Origin: Legionella birminghamensis
GTDB lineage: Bacteria; Pseudomonadota; Gammaproteobacteria; Legionellales; Legionellaceae
DNA: 64,000 bases
Direction of reading: 5' to 3'
Assembly: GCF_900452515.1 (NCBI RefSeq)
Contig: NZ_UGNW01000001.1
Coordinates: forward strand, 2,604,001 to 2,668,000
Made by a program: the position numbers and the translations under genes. This document shows positions 18,596-26,537 of the stretch, piece by piece; position 1 is the stretch's first letter; the number at the start of each line of letters is the position of its first letter. Below the pieces are notes generated by a model. The model was not told the origin of the DNA and did no database searches. It worked only from the letters and a program-made list of their open reading frames with translations.

Positions 18596-19756
18596 ATGCG
18601 AAAATTACCATTTAAAAAGTCCGCCCTTGTTTCGATTGGGGTAGAACTGGAATTCCAGTTGATCAATCCAAAAACCTGGGGACATCGCTCCTGTTCGAAA
18701 GATTTAATCAGGGATGTTCCCGGAAGCGGCTTTGAAACACGTATCGTTCCTGAAATTACTCAAAGCATGATTGAAATTAACTCATCGGTTCACCAGTCAG
18801 CAAAAACAATGTTGGAAGAATTTTCGGAGCTTCAGGTCTTTCTTTTACAGGAGGCGGAGAAACTGGGCGCCTATATTTGCGGAGGAGGCTCCCATCCTTA
18901 TGAGCGCTGGACAAAACAGAAAATTTTCCCGGCAAAGCGCTATAAAAATCTGGCGCGGAAATATCGTTATCTTTCTAAAAGAGCGACCATTTTTGGTCAG
19001 CATATTCATATTGGCTGTTCCACTGCGGAAGATGCCTTGTACCTGACCCATGCGCTGGGACGTTATGTTCCACAATTTATCGCCCTGGCTGCCTCCTCCC
19101 CCTTCTATCAGGGCGTGGACACGGGCTATTGCTCTTCCCGCTCCAGTATTTTTAGCGCTTTCCCCTTAAGTGGAGTAATTCCCTATCTTATCAACTGGAA
19201 TGAATTGTCTGAGTACTACTATAAATTGCGCCGTCTCGGAATAATCGGCAGCATGAAAGATTTCTATTGGGATATTCGGCCAAAACCAGAGTTCGGTACT
19301 GTAGAAGTCCGCGTATGCGATACGCCTTTAACCTTGGGCAAAGCGGTGCAACTGGCTGCTTATTTACAAAGCCTGTCCCTTTATTTGCTGGAAGAACGTC
19401 CAACGCAGGTGAGCCATGATCTTTATTTTCTATACAGCTATAACCGCTTTCAGGGAAGCCGGTATGGCTTTGAAGGGGATATTATTAACTCGGATAATGG
19501 CCAACATTGTTTAATTCAGGACGACATCCTCAATACACTAAAAAAAATAAACCAGCAAATTGAGTATTTAGGAAACACAGCCATTCTTAATTCACTGCAA
19601 ACGGATACCCTCAATAAAGTAAATGATGCTTCCTTACTCAGAAAAGTATTTAAAGAAAGCGGTTCGCTGAATCAGGTAGTAAAATTGCAATGCGAATTAT
19701 GGAAGCAGCCACTTGATAAATATTCTCAAGAAGGTATTGATTCTCTCAGCCAATGA
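18596..19756 (+). CDS. ybdK: YbdK-type carboxylate-amine ligase
   Basis: This 386-residue protein belongs to the glutamate-cysteine ligase 2 family. It shows the GVELEFQLI start with the metal-binding glutamates, PEITQSMIEINS, GGGSHPYERW, FGQHIHIG and the C-terminal GTVEVRVCDTP block. Members have weak glutamate-cysteine ligase activity; the real substrate is uncertain. The gene is preceded by its own likely promoter and followed at 47 bp by malic enzyme. Confidence 0.85.
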   Translation: MRKLPFKKSALVSIGVELEFQLINPKTWGHRSCSKDLIRDVPGSGFETRIVPEITQSMIEINSSVHQSAKTMLEEFSELQVFLLQEAEKLGAYICGGGSHPYERWTKQKIFPAKRYKNLARKYRYLSKRATIFGQHIHIGCSTAEDALYLTHALGRYVPQFIALAASSPFYQGVDTGYCSSRSSIFSAFPLSGVIPYLINWNELSEYYYKLRRLGIIGSMKDFYWDIRPKPEFGTVEVRVCDTPLTLGKAVQLAAYLQSLSLYLLEERPTQVSHDLYFLYSYNRFQGSRYGFEGDIINSDNGQHCLIQDDILNTLKKINQQIEYLGNTAILNSLQTDTLNKVNDASLLRKVFKESGSLNQVVKLQCELWKQPLDKYSQEGIDSLSQ

Positions 19757-19803
19757 ACTAGCATAACATTTATAAGTTATAAATTGTTACCAGGGAGCAG
19801 GTT

Positions 19804-21474
19804 ATGAGTATCAGGATTAATGGACGCGGCCAGGAAATACTGCGTGATCCATTACTAAATAAAGGCACAGCCTTCACTGAAGCTGAAAAGGAATTATTTG
19901 AATTACATGGACTCCTTCCCTGCAATACAGAAAGTATCCTTGAACAGTTAAGACGCTGCCGCGATGCCTACGATGCCAAAGATTCTCCCCTGGAGAAACA
20001 TATTTATCTGCGAGCCCTGCAAGATCGCAATGAAGTGTTATTTTATCGCTTTGTTATGGATAATTTAATTGAAGTCCTACCCATTATCTATACGCCAGTG
20101 GTGGGTGAAGCCTGCCAGCAATTCCATCGGATTTACCGCCAGCCCCGAGGTCTGTTTTTAAGTTATCCCGAGCGGGATAAAATGGAAAAAATTCTTGCAT
20201 CCGTAGCCAAGCACCGTCGAATCGATGTCATTGTTGTCACGGATGGCGAGCGGATTTTAGGCTTGGGGGATCAAGGTGCCGGCGGCTTGGGAATCCCTAT
20301 CGGGAAACTATCGCTTTACACGGTCTGCGGTGGAATTCATCCAGCGCATACTCTCCCAATCGTATTGGATGTAGGTACCAATAACCAGGAAAAATTTAAT
20401 GACCCGGAATATCTGGGCTGGCGTCATGAACGGGTAACCGGTGATGATTATGATCAATTTATCGAACAGTTTGTTCAGTCAGTAAAAAAATGCTTTCCTA
20501 ATGTGTTATTGCAATTTGAAGATTTTGCCCAGCAGCATGCCTACCCAATTCTTGAAAAATACCGTGATCAGCTGTGCACCTTTAACGATGATATTCAGGG
20601 TACTGCGGCAGTCGCAGTCGCTGCTATTATTGCAGCGACCCGGGTTTCCGGAATGCCCTTGAAAGATCATCGCATAGCCTTACTGGGCGCAGGTTCGGCG
20701 GGATGCGGCATTAGTGAGCAACTGGTTCAGGCGATGATTAACCAGGGCTTGAGCGAAGCAGAAGCACGCTCCCGCTTTTATCTGGTAGACCGCATGGGTT
20801 TATTGCATGAAGGAATGGAAACTATTCTGCCCTTCCAAAAAGGATTTGTCCGGTCAGAAAATGCCTTAAAGACCTGGTCAGTAAATAATCGGCAGCAAAT
20901 TGGCCTTTTTGATGTGATTAATAATGCCAAGCCAACTATCTTACTCGGCGTTTCTGGCCAACCCAACCAGTTCACCGAACCGATGATCCGCGCCATGGCC
21001 AGTTACTGTGATCGTCCGATTGTTTTTCCGCTTTCCAATCCCACTTCAAGAGTGGAGGCAACCCCACATCAAATCCTGGAATGGAGCGCTGGCAGGGCGT
21101 TGGTCGCTACCGGCAGCCCTTTCGAGCCAGTAACGGTTGGCTCGCATCAGATTGAAATCTCCCAATGCAATAATTCCTACATCTTCCCTGGTGTGGGGCT
21201 GGGAGTTGTTGCTGGGAAAGCAAGACGGGTAAGCGATAAAATGATGATGGCAGCCGCAATGGCCCTGAGTGATTTATCCCCGGCAATGATTAAGGGAGAA
21301 GGCGCTCTTTTACCGGAGTTGAAAGTTATTCGCGATGTCAGCCGTCATATTGCCAAAGCAGTAATATTACAAGCAATTAAAGAAAAACATGCGGATAAAA
21401 TCAGTGATGCCGATATCGAAACCGCCATTAAAGAAACCATGTGGTACCCGGAATATCAGGTTTTCACCAGCTAG
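19804..21474 (+). CDS. maeA: NAD-dependent malic enzyme
   Basis: Oxidatively decarboxylates malate to pyruvate. The 556-residue size and eukaryote-like architecture match SfcA/MaeA. Visible are the catalytic tyrosine in IYTPVVGEA, the VTDGERILGLGDQGAGG block, the lysine in GIPIGKL, the metal-binding DDIQGTAAV and the dinucleotide fold LLGAGSAGCGI. ATG 19804 follows GGGAGC. The leader contains an AT-rich dyad (TTTATAAGTTATAAA, about 19775-19789). Pyruvate supply fits an organism that lives largely on amino acids. Confidence 0.95.
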   Translation: MSIRINGRGQEILRDPLLNKGTAFTEAEKELFELHGLLPCNTESILEQLRRCRDAYDAKDSPLEKHIYLRALQDRNEVLFYRFVMDNLIEVLPIIYTPVVGEACQQFHRIYRQPRGLFLSYPERDKMEKILASVAKHRRIDVIVVTDGERILGLGDQGAGGLGIPIGKLSLYTVCGGIHPAHTLPIVLDVGTNNQEKFNDPEYLGWRHERVTGDDYDQFIEQFVQSVKKCFPNVLLQFEDFAQQHAYPILEKYRDQLCTFNDDIQGTAAVAVAAIIAATRVSGMPLKDHRIALLGAGSAGCGISEQLVQAMINQGLSEAEARSRFYLVDRMGLLHEGMETILPFQKGFVRSENALKTWSVNNRQQIGLFDVINNAKPTILLGVSGQPNQFTEPMIRAMASYCDRPIVFPLSNPTSRVEATPHQILEWSAGRALVATGSPFEPVTVGSHQIEISQCNNSYIFPGVGLGVVAGKARRVSDKMMMAAAMALSDLSPAMIKGEGALLPELKVIRDVSRHIAKAVILQAIKEKHADKISDADIETAIKETMWYPEYQVFTS

Positions 21475-21481
21475 ACGGTAG

Positions 21482-21530
21482 GCTGGGCTGTAAAGCCCAG
21501 CAAAACGAACGCCGGGCCGTAAAGCCCACC
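21482..21530. repeat. Short GGGCT-GTAA-AGCCC hairpin repeats
   Basis: Two adjacent hairpins, GCTGGGCTGTAAAGCCCAGC (21482-21501) and GGGCCGTAAAGCCC (within 21511-21530), lie between maeA and the next gene. The same hairpin recurs after fabI (61065-61082). It could be a weak terminator or processing site. Confidence 0.6.
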
Positions 21531-21554
21531 TAACAGATTTATAAGGATTTTAGT

Positions 21555-23126
21555 ATGCGGCGTCAATGGTATATTGGATTTGGGCTAGTCCTGCTAAGCT
21601 TCGCTTTCTTTCTGGTAATGATGCACGATACTATCTGGTGCCTTTTTTTTCTGGTTCCAATTATCCTCGTAGGTATTTACGATCTGGTTCAGACCAAACA
21701 TTCCATCCTGAGAAACTTTCCTGTCCTGGGCCATTTCCGTTTTATTATGGAGTTTTTACGTCCTGAAATTCAGCAATATTTTATCGCTGATGATCAGGAG
21801 GAGCTCCCTTATAATCGCGAAATCCGAAGTATGGTCTACGAACGGGCTAAAAATGTCCGTGACACTATTCCCTTTGGCACCAGCCGTAATATCACTCAAG
21901 TGGGTTATACCTGGGTCTTGCACTCGCTATCTCCCAAACATGTATCAGAAGTTGAACCACGCATTGTCGTTGGCGGTCCTGATTGCAGCAAGCCCTATAG
22001 CGCTTCCCGCTTAAATATTTCGGCCATGAGCTTTGGCTCCTTGTCCCCCAATGCCCTTATGGCGCTTAACAAAGGTGCGAAAATGGGAAATTTTGCCCAT
22101 AATACTGGCGAAGGCGGACTAAGCCCCTATCATTTGCAAGGTGGCGACGTTATTTTTCAAATCGGCACTGCTTATTTTGGCTGCCGGGATGATAACGGCA
22201 ACTTTGATGAAAAAGAATTTACCAGTGAAGCGACGCGCGAAGAAGTCAAAATGATCGAAATCAAGCTTTCGCAAGGCGCAAAACCCTCCCATGGGGGGAT
22301 ATTGCCCGCCGCCAAGGTCACCCCTGAAATTGCAAAAGTCCGTAAAATTAAAATAGGCGGCGATATTCTTTCCCCGCCTGCGCATACAGCCTTCGATTCA
22401 CCCCGTACGCTATTAGAGTTTGTTAAACGTTTGCGGCAACTATCCGGCGGAAAGCCAGTGGGGTTTAAGCTTTGTCTGGGCAAACGCCATGAATTTCTGG
22501 GAATCTGCAAAGCCATGATGCTAACAGGCATAACGCCAGATTTCATTACAGTTGACGGTGCGGAAGGCGGTACAGGTGCGGCCCCTGTTGAATACACTAA
22601 CCGCGTAGGCGAACCTTTGGAAGCGGCTTTGGTCTTTGTCCATAATGCATTGGTGGGGACTAATTTGCGGGATAAAATTCGGATCATCTCAAGTGGAAAA
22701 GTGGCAAGCGGGTTTGATATGGTGGCCAATATTGCCATGGGTGCCGACATGTGCAATGCAGCGCGGGCGATGATGTTCGCGGTGGGCTGTATTCAATCAA
22801 AACAATGCAATGCCAATACCTGCCCTACAGGTGTTGCAACACAAAATCTTCGTCTTCAGCGCGGCCTTGTTGTTGAAGAGAAAAAATTTCGCGTGTTAAA
22901 TTTTCATAACAATACTGTAAGAAGTTTCCTTGAGATAGTCGGTGCAATGGGATTATGCAACCCCAGTGATCTCTCACCCGAATATTTAATGCGGCGTGTG
23001 AGTGCCGATTGTGTCAAACCTTTTAATGAGATCTATGACTATTTAAAACCAGGCCAGTTACTGGGGGAAGATATCCCCGACTGTTTTAAAAAGCATTGGG
23101 ATAAGGCGGATGCTGAAAAATTTTAA
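21555..23126 (+). CDS. Membrane-anchored FMN-binding glutamate synthase-like protein
   Basis: The 523-residue protein has two N-terminal membrane helices (about 5-42), then an alpha/beta barrel like the GltB FMN domain. It keeps the phosphate/FMN blocks (SFGSLSPNALMALNKGA; VDGAEGGTGAAP) and a C-x5-C-x4-C cluster motif (CIQSKQCNANTC) for the 3Fe-4S centre, but has no glutaminase domain. It is therefore unlikely to make glutamate by itself. Stand-alone members of this family are widespread and poorly understood. The gene lies 80 bp downstream of maeA on the same strand, separated by hairpin repeats. Confidence 0.85.
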   Translation: MRRQWYIGFGLVLLSFAFFLVMMHDTIWCLFFLVPIILVGIYDLVQTKHSILRNFPVLGHFRFIMEFLRPEIQQYFIADDQEELPYNREIRSMVYERAKNVRDTIPFGTSRNITQVGYTWVLHSLSPKHVSEVEPRIVVGGPDCSKPYSASRLNISAMSFGSLSPNALMALNKGAKMGNFAHNTGEGGLSPYHLQGGDVIFQIGTAYFGCRDDNGNFDEKEFTSEATREEVKMIEIKLSQGAKPSHGGILPAAKVTPEIAKVRKIKIGGDILSPPAHTAFDSPRTLLEFVKRLRQLSGGKPVGFKLCLGKRHEFLGICKAMMLTGITPDFITVDGAEGGTGAAPVEYTNRVGEPLEAALVFVHNALVGTNLRDKIRIISSGKVASGFDMVANIAMGADMCNAARAMMFAVGCIQSKQCNANTCPTGVATQNLRLQRGLVVEEKKFRVLNFHNNTVRSFLEIVGAMGLCNPSDLSPEYLMRRVSADCVKPFNEIYDYLKPGQLLGEDIPDCFKKHWDKADAEKF

Positions 23127-23226
23127 AGCAAAGAGAAATTATTAACTGTTTAGATCAGGATGTTTTTTTGTTAATCATTCTGAAATCTTCAGCGACAAAA
23201 ATTTTCAAAAATATGAAGAACATAGC

Positions 23227-23254
23227 TTGATCAAATGCGCGACTCTAATATAAT
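23227..23254 (+). promoter_or_regulatory. Promoter of the Cys-array peptide gene
   Basis: TTGATC (23227-23232), 16-bp spacer, TATAAT (23249-23254). Transcription from about 23261 would give a leader of about 128 nt. The leader includes the hairpin GCCAGAA/TTCTGGC near 23323-23343. The consensus -10 suggests strong expression. Confidence 0.65.
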
Positions 23255-23388
23255 TAAATTAACCTTTTGAAACTGTAAGCAAGCTTTGATGCGGCTGACA
23301 AAGTTCTGAAGGAGTACCGTGTCGCCAGAACACTTTTTCTGGCTTTACAAGTGTGTTTCATATAACTTTTTCGAAGGAAGGATTCATT

Positions 23389-23607
23389 ATGAAAAAATCG
23401 ACTTTAGCCGTGGCCGCATTATTGACTGCCCTTTCAGCTGCTTCTGTTGTTCCTGCAGCTTATGCTGATTCAACTACAACTCAAGCAAGCGGTTGCGCTG
23501 GTTGCAAAGGTTGTAAAGCTTGCAATGGCTGTAAAGGCTGCAACGGATGCAAAGGCTGTAAAGGTTGCAATGGCTGCAAAGGCTGTGGCGGCTGCAGCGG
23601 TAGCTAA
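23389..23607 (+). CDS. Secreted peptide with a perfect Cys-x-x array
   Basis: A 72-residue protein. Residues 1-26 form a Sec signal peptide (KKS, hydrophobic core, cleavage after AYA). The mature part, after a short linker (DSTTTQAS), is an array in which cysteine falls on every third residue: positions 36, 39, 42 and so on to 69, twelve in all. The intervening residues are only Gly, Lys, Asn and Ala. This suggests a periplasmic metal-binding or modified peptide. ATG 23389 is supported by GAAGGA upstream. The partner gene follows after a hairpin. It is not the bufferin fold and no DUF692 modification enzyme is nearby. Function unknown. Confidence 0.8.
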   Translation: MKKSTLAVAALLTALSAASVVPAAYADSTTTQASGCAGCKGCKACNGCKGCNGCKGCKGCNGCKGCGGCSGS

Positions 23608-23620
23608 TATTTTTTAAAAA

Positions 23621-23647
23621 GGAAGCGTTTTAACGCTTCCTTTCTTT
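23621..23647 (+). terminator. Intrinsic terminator inside the two-gene cassette
   Basis: GGAAGCG (23621-23627), six-base loop, CGCTTCC (23634-23640), then TTTCTTT, preceded by an A-tract. It separates the Cys-array gene from the next gene, which starts 15 bp after it. Partial read-through would give more peptide than partner protein. Confidence 0.8.
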
Positions 23648-23661
23648 AGTGTGTAATTCCC

Positions 23662-24390
23662 ATGTCTGAATTTTCATTCCCTGATTTAAGTAAAGCAAAA
23701 CAGGCTCGTCTTTTGGCTTATGCTTCCCAAATTTTGGAAGCCCAGCAACAAATGACAACTGCCAAAGGCAAAAACATCATTCATTACACGCTGCAAAAAA
23801 AACGCCGCCATGAGTCAATGAGTCATTATCCCAAAGGGGATCGCATTGATCGCCAAACGGGCGCCCAATATTTTTATCATTGCCATCGCGAAGATTTTGA
23901 CAATATGGAGCATGGACACTTCCATTGCTTCCTGCGCTACAAAGGGATCCCTGCCAGAATCAAGCCTAGTCCTTTACCCGATTGGGATAAGCACATGGAT
24001 AACCCGATGGCCCATATCGTCGCTATTTCGATGAATTGCTACGGCCAGCCCATCCGTTTATTCACTGTTAATCGCTGGGTATCATCAGAAATCTGGTATG
24101 ATGCCAAACATGTTTCAAGTTTTATCAAACAATATCAGATGACTCTGGAAGATGATCCTTATTGGCAAATTCTGGATCAATGGGTCGAAGGTATGCTGCA
24201 TTTATTCGAACCCCAGATTACCTGGTTGCATCAGGAAAGAGACCGGCAGATTGCCAGGATAAAGGCAGACAATCCGGGGGCGAATCCTTATGAGGATCAT
24301 CGCTTCGAAGAATTGTCTCAAATCGAAATTGACCTGCCTACACAAGTTCAGTGGGTGTTAAACTCTATAAACCAGGAAAATATTGCCTGA
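23662..24390 (+). CDS. His-rich protein partnered with the Cys-array peptide (unknown family)
   Basis: The 242-residue cytosolic protein has no signal peptide. Its central region is dense in metal-ligand residues: FYHCHREDFDNMEHGHFHCF (around 71-90), followed by HMDNPMAHIVAISMNCYG. The rest is helical. I could not assign a function; a DUF6969-like annotation is possible from memory but not verified. The gene begins 55 bp after the Cys-array peptide, behind a terminator, and has no promoter of its own that I can see, so it probably depends on read-through. A role in maturing, loading or sensing the peptide or its metal is an inference. Confidence 0.7.
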   Translation: MSEFSFPDLSKAKQARLLAYASQILEAQQQMTTAKGKNIIHYTLQKKRRHESMSHYPKGDRIDRQTGAQYFYHCHREDFDNMEHGHFHCFLRYKGIPARIKPSPLPDWDKHMDNPMAHIVAISMNCYGQPIRLFTVNRWVSSEIWYDAKHVSSFIKQYQMTLEDDPYWQILDQWVEGMLHLFEPQITWLHQERDRQIARIKADNPGANPYEDHRFEELSQIEIDLPTQVQWVLNSINQENIA

Positions 24391-24409
24391 TTACGTCCTA
24401 TGGCTCTAT

Positions 24410-24478
24410 GGCGAAGCCATCCAGATTGAATCCCCAACAAGGCATCGATCTGGATTGCTTCACTCTGTTCGCAATGAG
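24410..24478. repeat. GATCTGGATTGCTTC dispersed repeat, copy 1
   Basis: Inverted arms GGCGAAGCCATCCAGAT (24410-24426) and GATCTGGATTGCTTCAC (24447-24463), then TGTTCGCAATGAGG. The same repeat occurs at 26671-26741 and as one arm at 53011-53056. Its right end runs into the promoter for the leader/MFS transcript. Confidence 0.75.
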
Positions 24479-24527
24479 GTTTCTACTGTATAATACGAAT
24501 TTTTACACCTGCCAGAAGCGTACTGAA

Positions 24528-24551
24528 ATGAAAAAGATCGTCGTTGTTTAA
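24528..24551 (+). CDS. Putative leader peptide MKKIVVV
   Basis: ATG AAA AAG ATC GTC GTT GTT TAA. Seven residues ending in Ile-Val-Val-Val directly before the stop. The ribosome site is weak. Three consecutive valine codons could make translation sensitive to charged tRNA-Val, or the peptide could stall a drug-bound ribosome. It may also be chance; the evidence is its position between a -10 element and a terminator. Confidence 0.4.
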   Translation: MKKIVVV

Positions 24552-24582
24552 GAACAATAATAACTCAATCTGAACGGATCGA

Positions 24583-24616
24583 CTGCTTTAAACAAAGCAG
24601 CTGTTATTTATTTTTT
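24583..24616 (+). terminator. Intrinsic terminator before the MFS gene
   Basis: CTGCTTT (24583-24589), loop AAAC, AAAGCAG (24594-24600), followed by the T-rich CTGTTATTTATTTTTT to 24616. It lies 19 bp upstream of the MFS start codon, so it must be bypassed for expression from the upstream promoter. Confidence 0.75.
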
Positions 24617-24634
24617 GAAAACAATGAGGTTTTT

Positions 24635-25810
24635 ATGCATTTCAAGTTACCACCTGTATGGTTAATTGTGCTCATCGCTGGGCTTCCTCAGCTTTCTGAA
24701 ACAATATATACGCCTTCTTTACCTGATATTGCCCGAAGTTTACATACCTCGGCATCGATGATTGAATATACCCTTAGTATTTATTTATTCGGTTTTGCCA
24801 TTGGCACCCTGGTCTGGGGTAAATTTTCGGACAGATTTGGTCGAAAACCCGGCATACTAATCGGCTTGCTTATCTTTATTCTCGGCTGTATGGGATGCTA
24901 TTTTTCTACCACGATTGAGGGACTGATGCTGAGCCGTTTTATACAGGCTTTTGGAGGGAGCATCGGCAGTGTACTCGGCCAAGCCATTTGCCGGGATGCA
25001 TTTCAGGGAAGTGCCTTGGGTAAAGTCTACTCTGTGGTCGGCAGCGCCCTGGCCGTTTTTCCTGCGATAGGTCCTGTGGCAGGAGGGTTAATTGCTGAAA
25101 CTCTGGGTTGGCGTACTATTTTTATTGTACTGGCCTGTTTCTGCCTGTTTTTATTTTTTTTAATCACTCAGAAACTGCCGGAAACCCATCTGCCAGAAAG
25201 AAGAACAAACATCTCAATGAGAGCAGTCGCCAATCAGTTGGTTAGGAATAACAAAGTGATGGGATTTGCTTTTCTGGTCGCTGGATGTAACGGTATTTCT
25301 TTCAGCTATTTTGCAGAAGGCCCCTTCTACTTTATCAAGATGCTTGGTTTATCACCCAGTCAGTATGGTATGAGTTTTATTGCGCTCGCAATGAGTACCA
25401 TGATGGGCGGTCTGGTGTCCAAACGTCTGCATACCCATTACTCTTCCGACAAAATAATGCGATATGGTCTGCTTATTATTTTGATAGCGACAATTTCATA
25501 CAGCAGCTTTGCTGTGGTTTCCAATTTGCCGCCCGCAATAATGATTACGGCCAGTCTTATTATGCTAATGATTATTATGTTCGGAAGCTGCATGGTAACC
25601 AGTAATGCGCTGGCTTTGGCCCTGACTGATTTTAAATGGTGTATTGGAACAGCATCCAGCCTGTTCGGATTTCTATACTATTGTTTAATTTCTCTTTTTA
25701 CAGTAGGTATGGGCTATTTTCATAATGCTACATTATGGGCCATGCCGCTTTATTTTTTGGGAATTGGTCTGTTTATGTTTTTGGTCGACAAACTGATGAT
25801 TAAGTCTTGA
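24635..25810 (+). CDS. MFS drug-efflux transporter, Bcr/CflA-like
   Basis: A 391-residue protein with 12 membrane helices. MFS motif A is visible after helix 2 (GKFSDRFGRKPG), an aspartate-containing helix 1 (SETIYTPSLPDIA) is typical of the DHA1 Bcr/CflA group, and the helix-5 motif appears as FPAIGPVAGGLIAE. The substrate cannot be named; small hydrophobic drugs or siderophore export are known for relatives. The start ATG 24635 has GAGG. Its leader contains a mini-ORF and a terminator, suggesting induced expression. Confidence 0.85.
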   Translation: MHFKLPPVWLIVLIAGLPQLSETIYTPSLPDIARSLHTSASMIEYTLSIYLFGFAIGTLVWGKFSDRFGRKPGILIGLLIFILGCMGCYFSTTIEGLMLSRFIQAFGGSIGSVLGQAICRDAFQGSALGKVYSVVGSALAVFPAIGPVAGGLIAETLGWRTIFIVLACFCLFLFFLITQKLPETHLPERRTNISMRAVANQLVRNNKVMGFAFLVAGCNGISFSYFAEGPFYFIKMLGLSPSQYGMSFIALAMSTMMGGLVSKRLHTHYSSDKIMRYGLLIILIATISYSSFAVVSNLPPAIMITASLIMLMIIMFGSCMVTSNALALALTDFKWCIGTASSLFGFLYYCLISLFTVGMGYFHNATLWAMPLYFLGIGLFMFLVDKLMIKS

Positions 25811-25853
25811 ACTTAATCTGCAAATCACCATAGTCATAAATGTTTTTCCTTCT

Positions 25854-26077
25854 CGACTCCCCGCGGCTGCGACCATCCGAATCCCCGCGGCTGCGACCGC
25901 GGGGCCCATGTCTGAGTGAGCCTCAGCTTATATTAATCCGTTCGGCCTGAGGAGCCGCTTTAGCGGCGTCTCGAAGACTTCGCTTGGTGCCAAGCCTTCG
26001 AGACGGAGCTTTGCTCCGTCTCAGGCCGAACAGTGTTAATACAATTTGGGTATGGGCATCGACCGCGGGGATTCAAT
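25854..26077. repeat. GC-arm element carrying an inserted second repeat
   Basis: GC arms at 25854-25909 (two arms, CCCCGCGGCTGCGAC type, ending GGGGCCCATG) and the single right arm GACCGCGGGGATTC (26061-26074) enclose a core interrupted by the TTCGGCC palindrome at 25941-26030. This accounts for most of the 285-bp gap between the MFS and monooxygenase genes. Confidence 0.75.
25941..26030. repeat. TTCGGCCTGAG palindrome, copy 2, multi-branched
   Basis: A 90-bp element with outer arms TTCGGCCTGAG / CTCAGGCCGAA. Internal stems are GCCGC-TTTA-GCGGC, CGTCTCGAAG / CTTCGAGACG and GACGGAGC-TTT-GCTCCGTC. It would fold into a branched cruciform. Flanks TTAAT (25933) and TTAAT (26036) hint at a target duplication. 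It lies inside a copy of the GC-arm family. Confidence 0.8.
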
Positions 26078-26095
26078 CGTTGCCGCCCATGACGG

Positions 26096-26377
26096 TTAAG
26101 CAACGACCTCTGTAATTTTTTCATAAAATTGACCTGGTGAGATCTCATCAAGAAGACTCAACCATTGATCCCTAACCTCGTCAGGTATTTCCTTTACATG
26201 CTGTGTATGGCTTTCATGGCTATCCCAATACTCAACGCAGGTAAATCTGTTTTTATTAGACAAGTCCTGATACAGGGCGATACTTTGAAATCCGGGCACC
26301 GATTTCATCATTTCAAAAGAATGAATGAATTCTTCACGAGTGGACTCTTTTGTGACAACGGTAAACATAAAAACCAT
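26096..26377 (-). CDS. Antibiotic-biosynthesis-monooxygenase-like (ABM) protein
   Basis: A 93-residue ferredoxin-like-fold protein. The pattern MFTVVTKESTREEF, then PGFQSIALYQDLSNKNRFTCVEYWDS with HTQHV fits the ABM family, whose members include quinol monooxygenases and haem-degrading enzymes. The haem-ligand context of IsdG-type enzymes is not evident. The start ATG 26377 has AGAGGA. It stands alone between repeats and the small RNA. Confidence 0.8.
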   Translation of the reverse strand: MVFMFTVVTKESTREEFIHSFEMMKSVPGFQSIALYQDLSNKNRFTCVEYWDSHESHTQHVKEIPDEVRDQWLSLLDEISPGQFYEKITEVVA

Positions 26378-26465
26378 CTTTTCCTCTTTACTTCTATTAA
26401 TTCATCGGGCTTGATACGCTTAGCGAAGGATACTTCAATGCTTAAGTAATTTGCCAGACCTAAAT

Positions 26466-26479
26466 TGAGAAATATCTCA
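26466..26479 (+). promoter_or_regulatory. LetA-type (GacA-family) binding box
   Basis: TGAGAAATATCTCA matches the Legionella LetA consensus TNAGAAATTTCTNA at all specified bases but one. Its centre is about 66 bp upstream of the inferred start of the small RNA (26538), the usual placement of GacA/LetA upstream activating sites. The -10 would be TACACT (26526-26531), with no good -35, as expected for an activator-dependent promoter. Confidence 0.75.
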
Positions 26480-26537
26480 AGACATTCTAATAAAGTTTCT
26501 TAATGATTAATTGCATGCAATTAACTACACTTTAAAT

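Larger units (their letters stand above)
24489..24616 (+). promoter_or_regulatory. Leader region with likely transcription attenuator for the MFS gene
   Basis: A perfect TATAAT (24489-24494) with a poor -35 is followed by a mini-ORF of seven codons (24528-24551). After it come a small TTGTT/AACAA hairpin and then an intrinsic terminator (24583-24616), all before the MFS start at 24635. This promoter, leader peptide and terminator order is that of ribosome-dependent attenuation. A competing antiterminator was not proven by eye. Confidence 0.5.

Noticed and set aside
22172-22756. 194-codon frame antisense to the FMN glutamate synthase-like gene
   Set aside because: Low-complexity Ser/Pro/Ile translation of the opposite strand of a conserved domain.
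23318-23467. GTG-start frame with AAGGAG in the leader of the Cys-array gene
   Set aside because: The ribosome site is good, but the frame overlaps the Cys-array gene out of phase for most of its length; considered chance unless ribosome profiling shows otherwise.
23389-24390. Bufferin or methanobactin operon
   Set aside because: The peptide has no DUF2282 pattern and no DUF692/DUF2063 enzymes are present.
24635-25810. MFS gene as a Pht-type amino-acid (valine) transporter, given the Val-rich leader peptide
   Set aside because: Helix 1 and motif A patterns fit the Bcr/CflA drug-efflux group better; no Pht hallmark was recognised.
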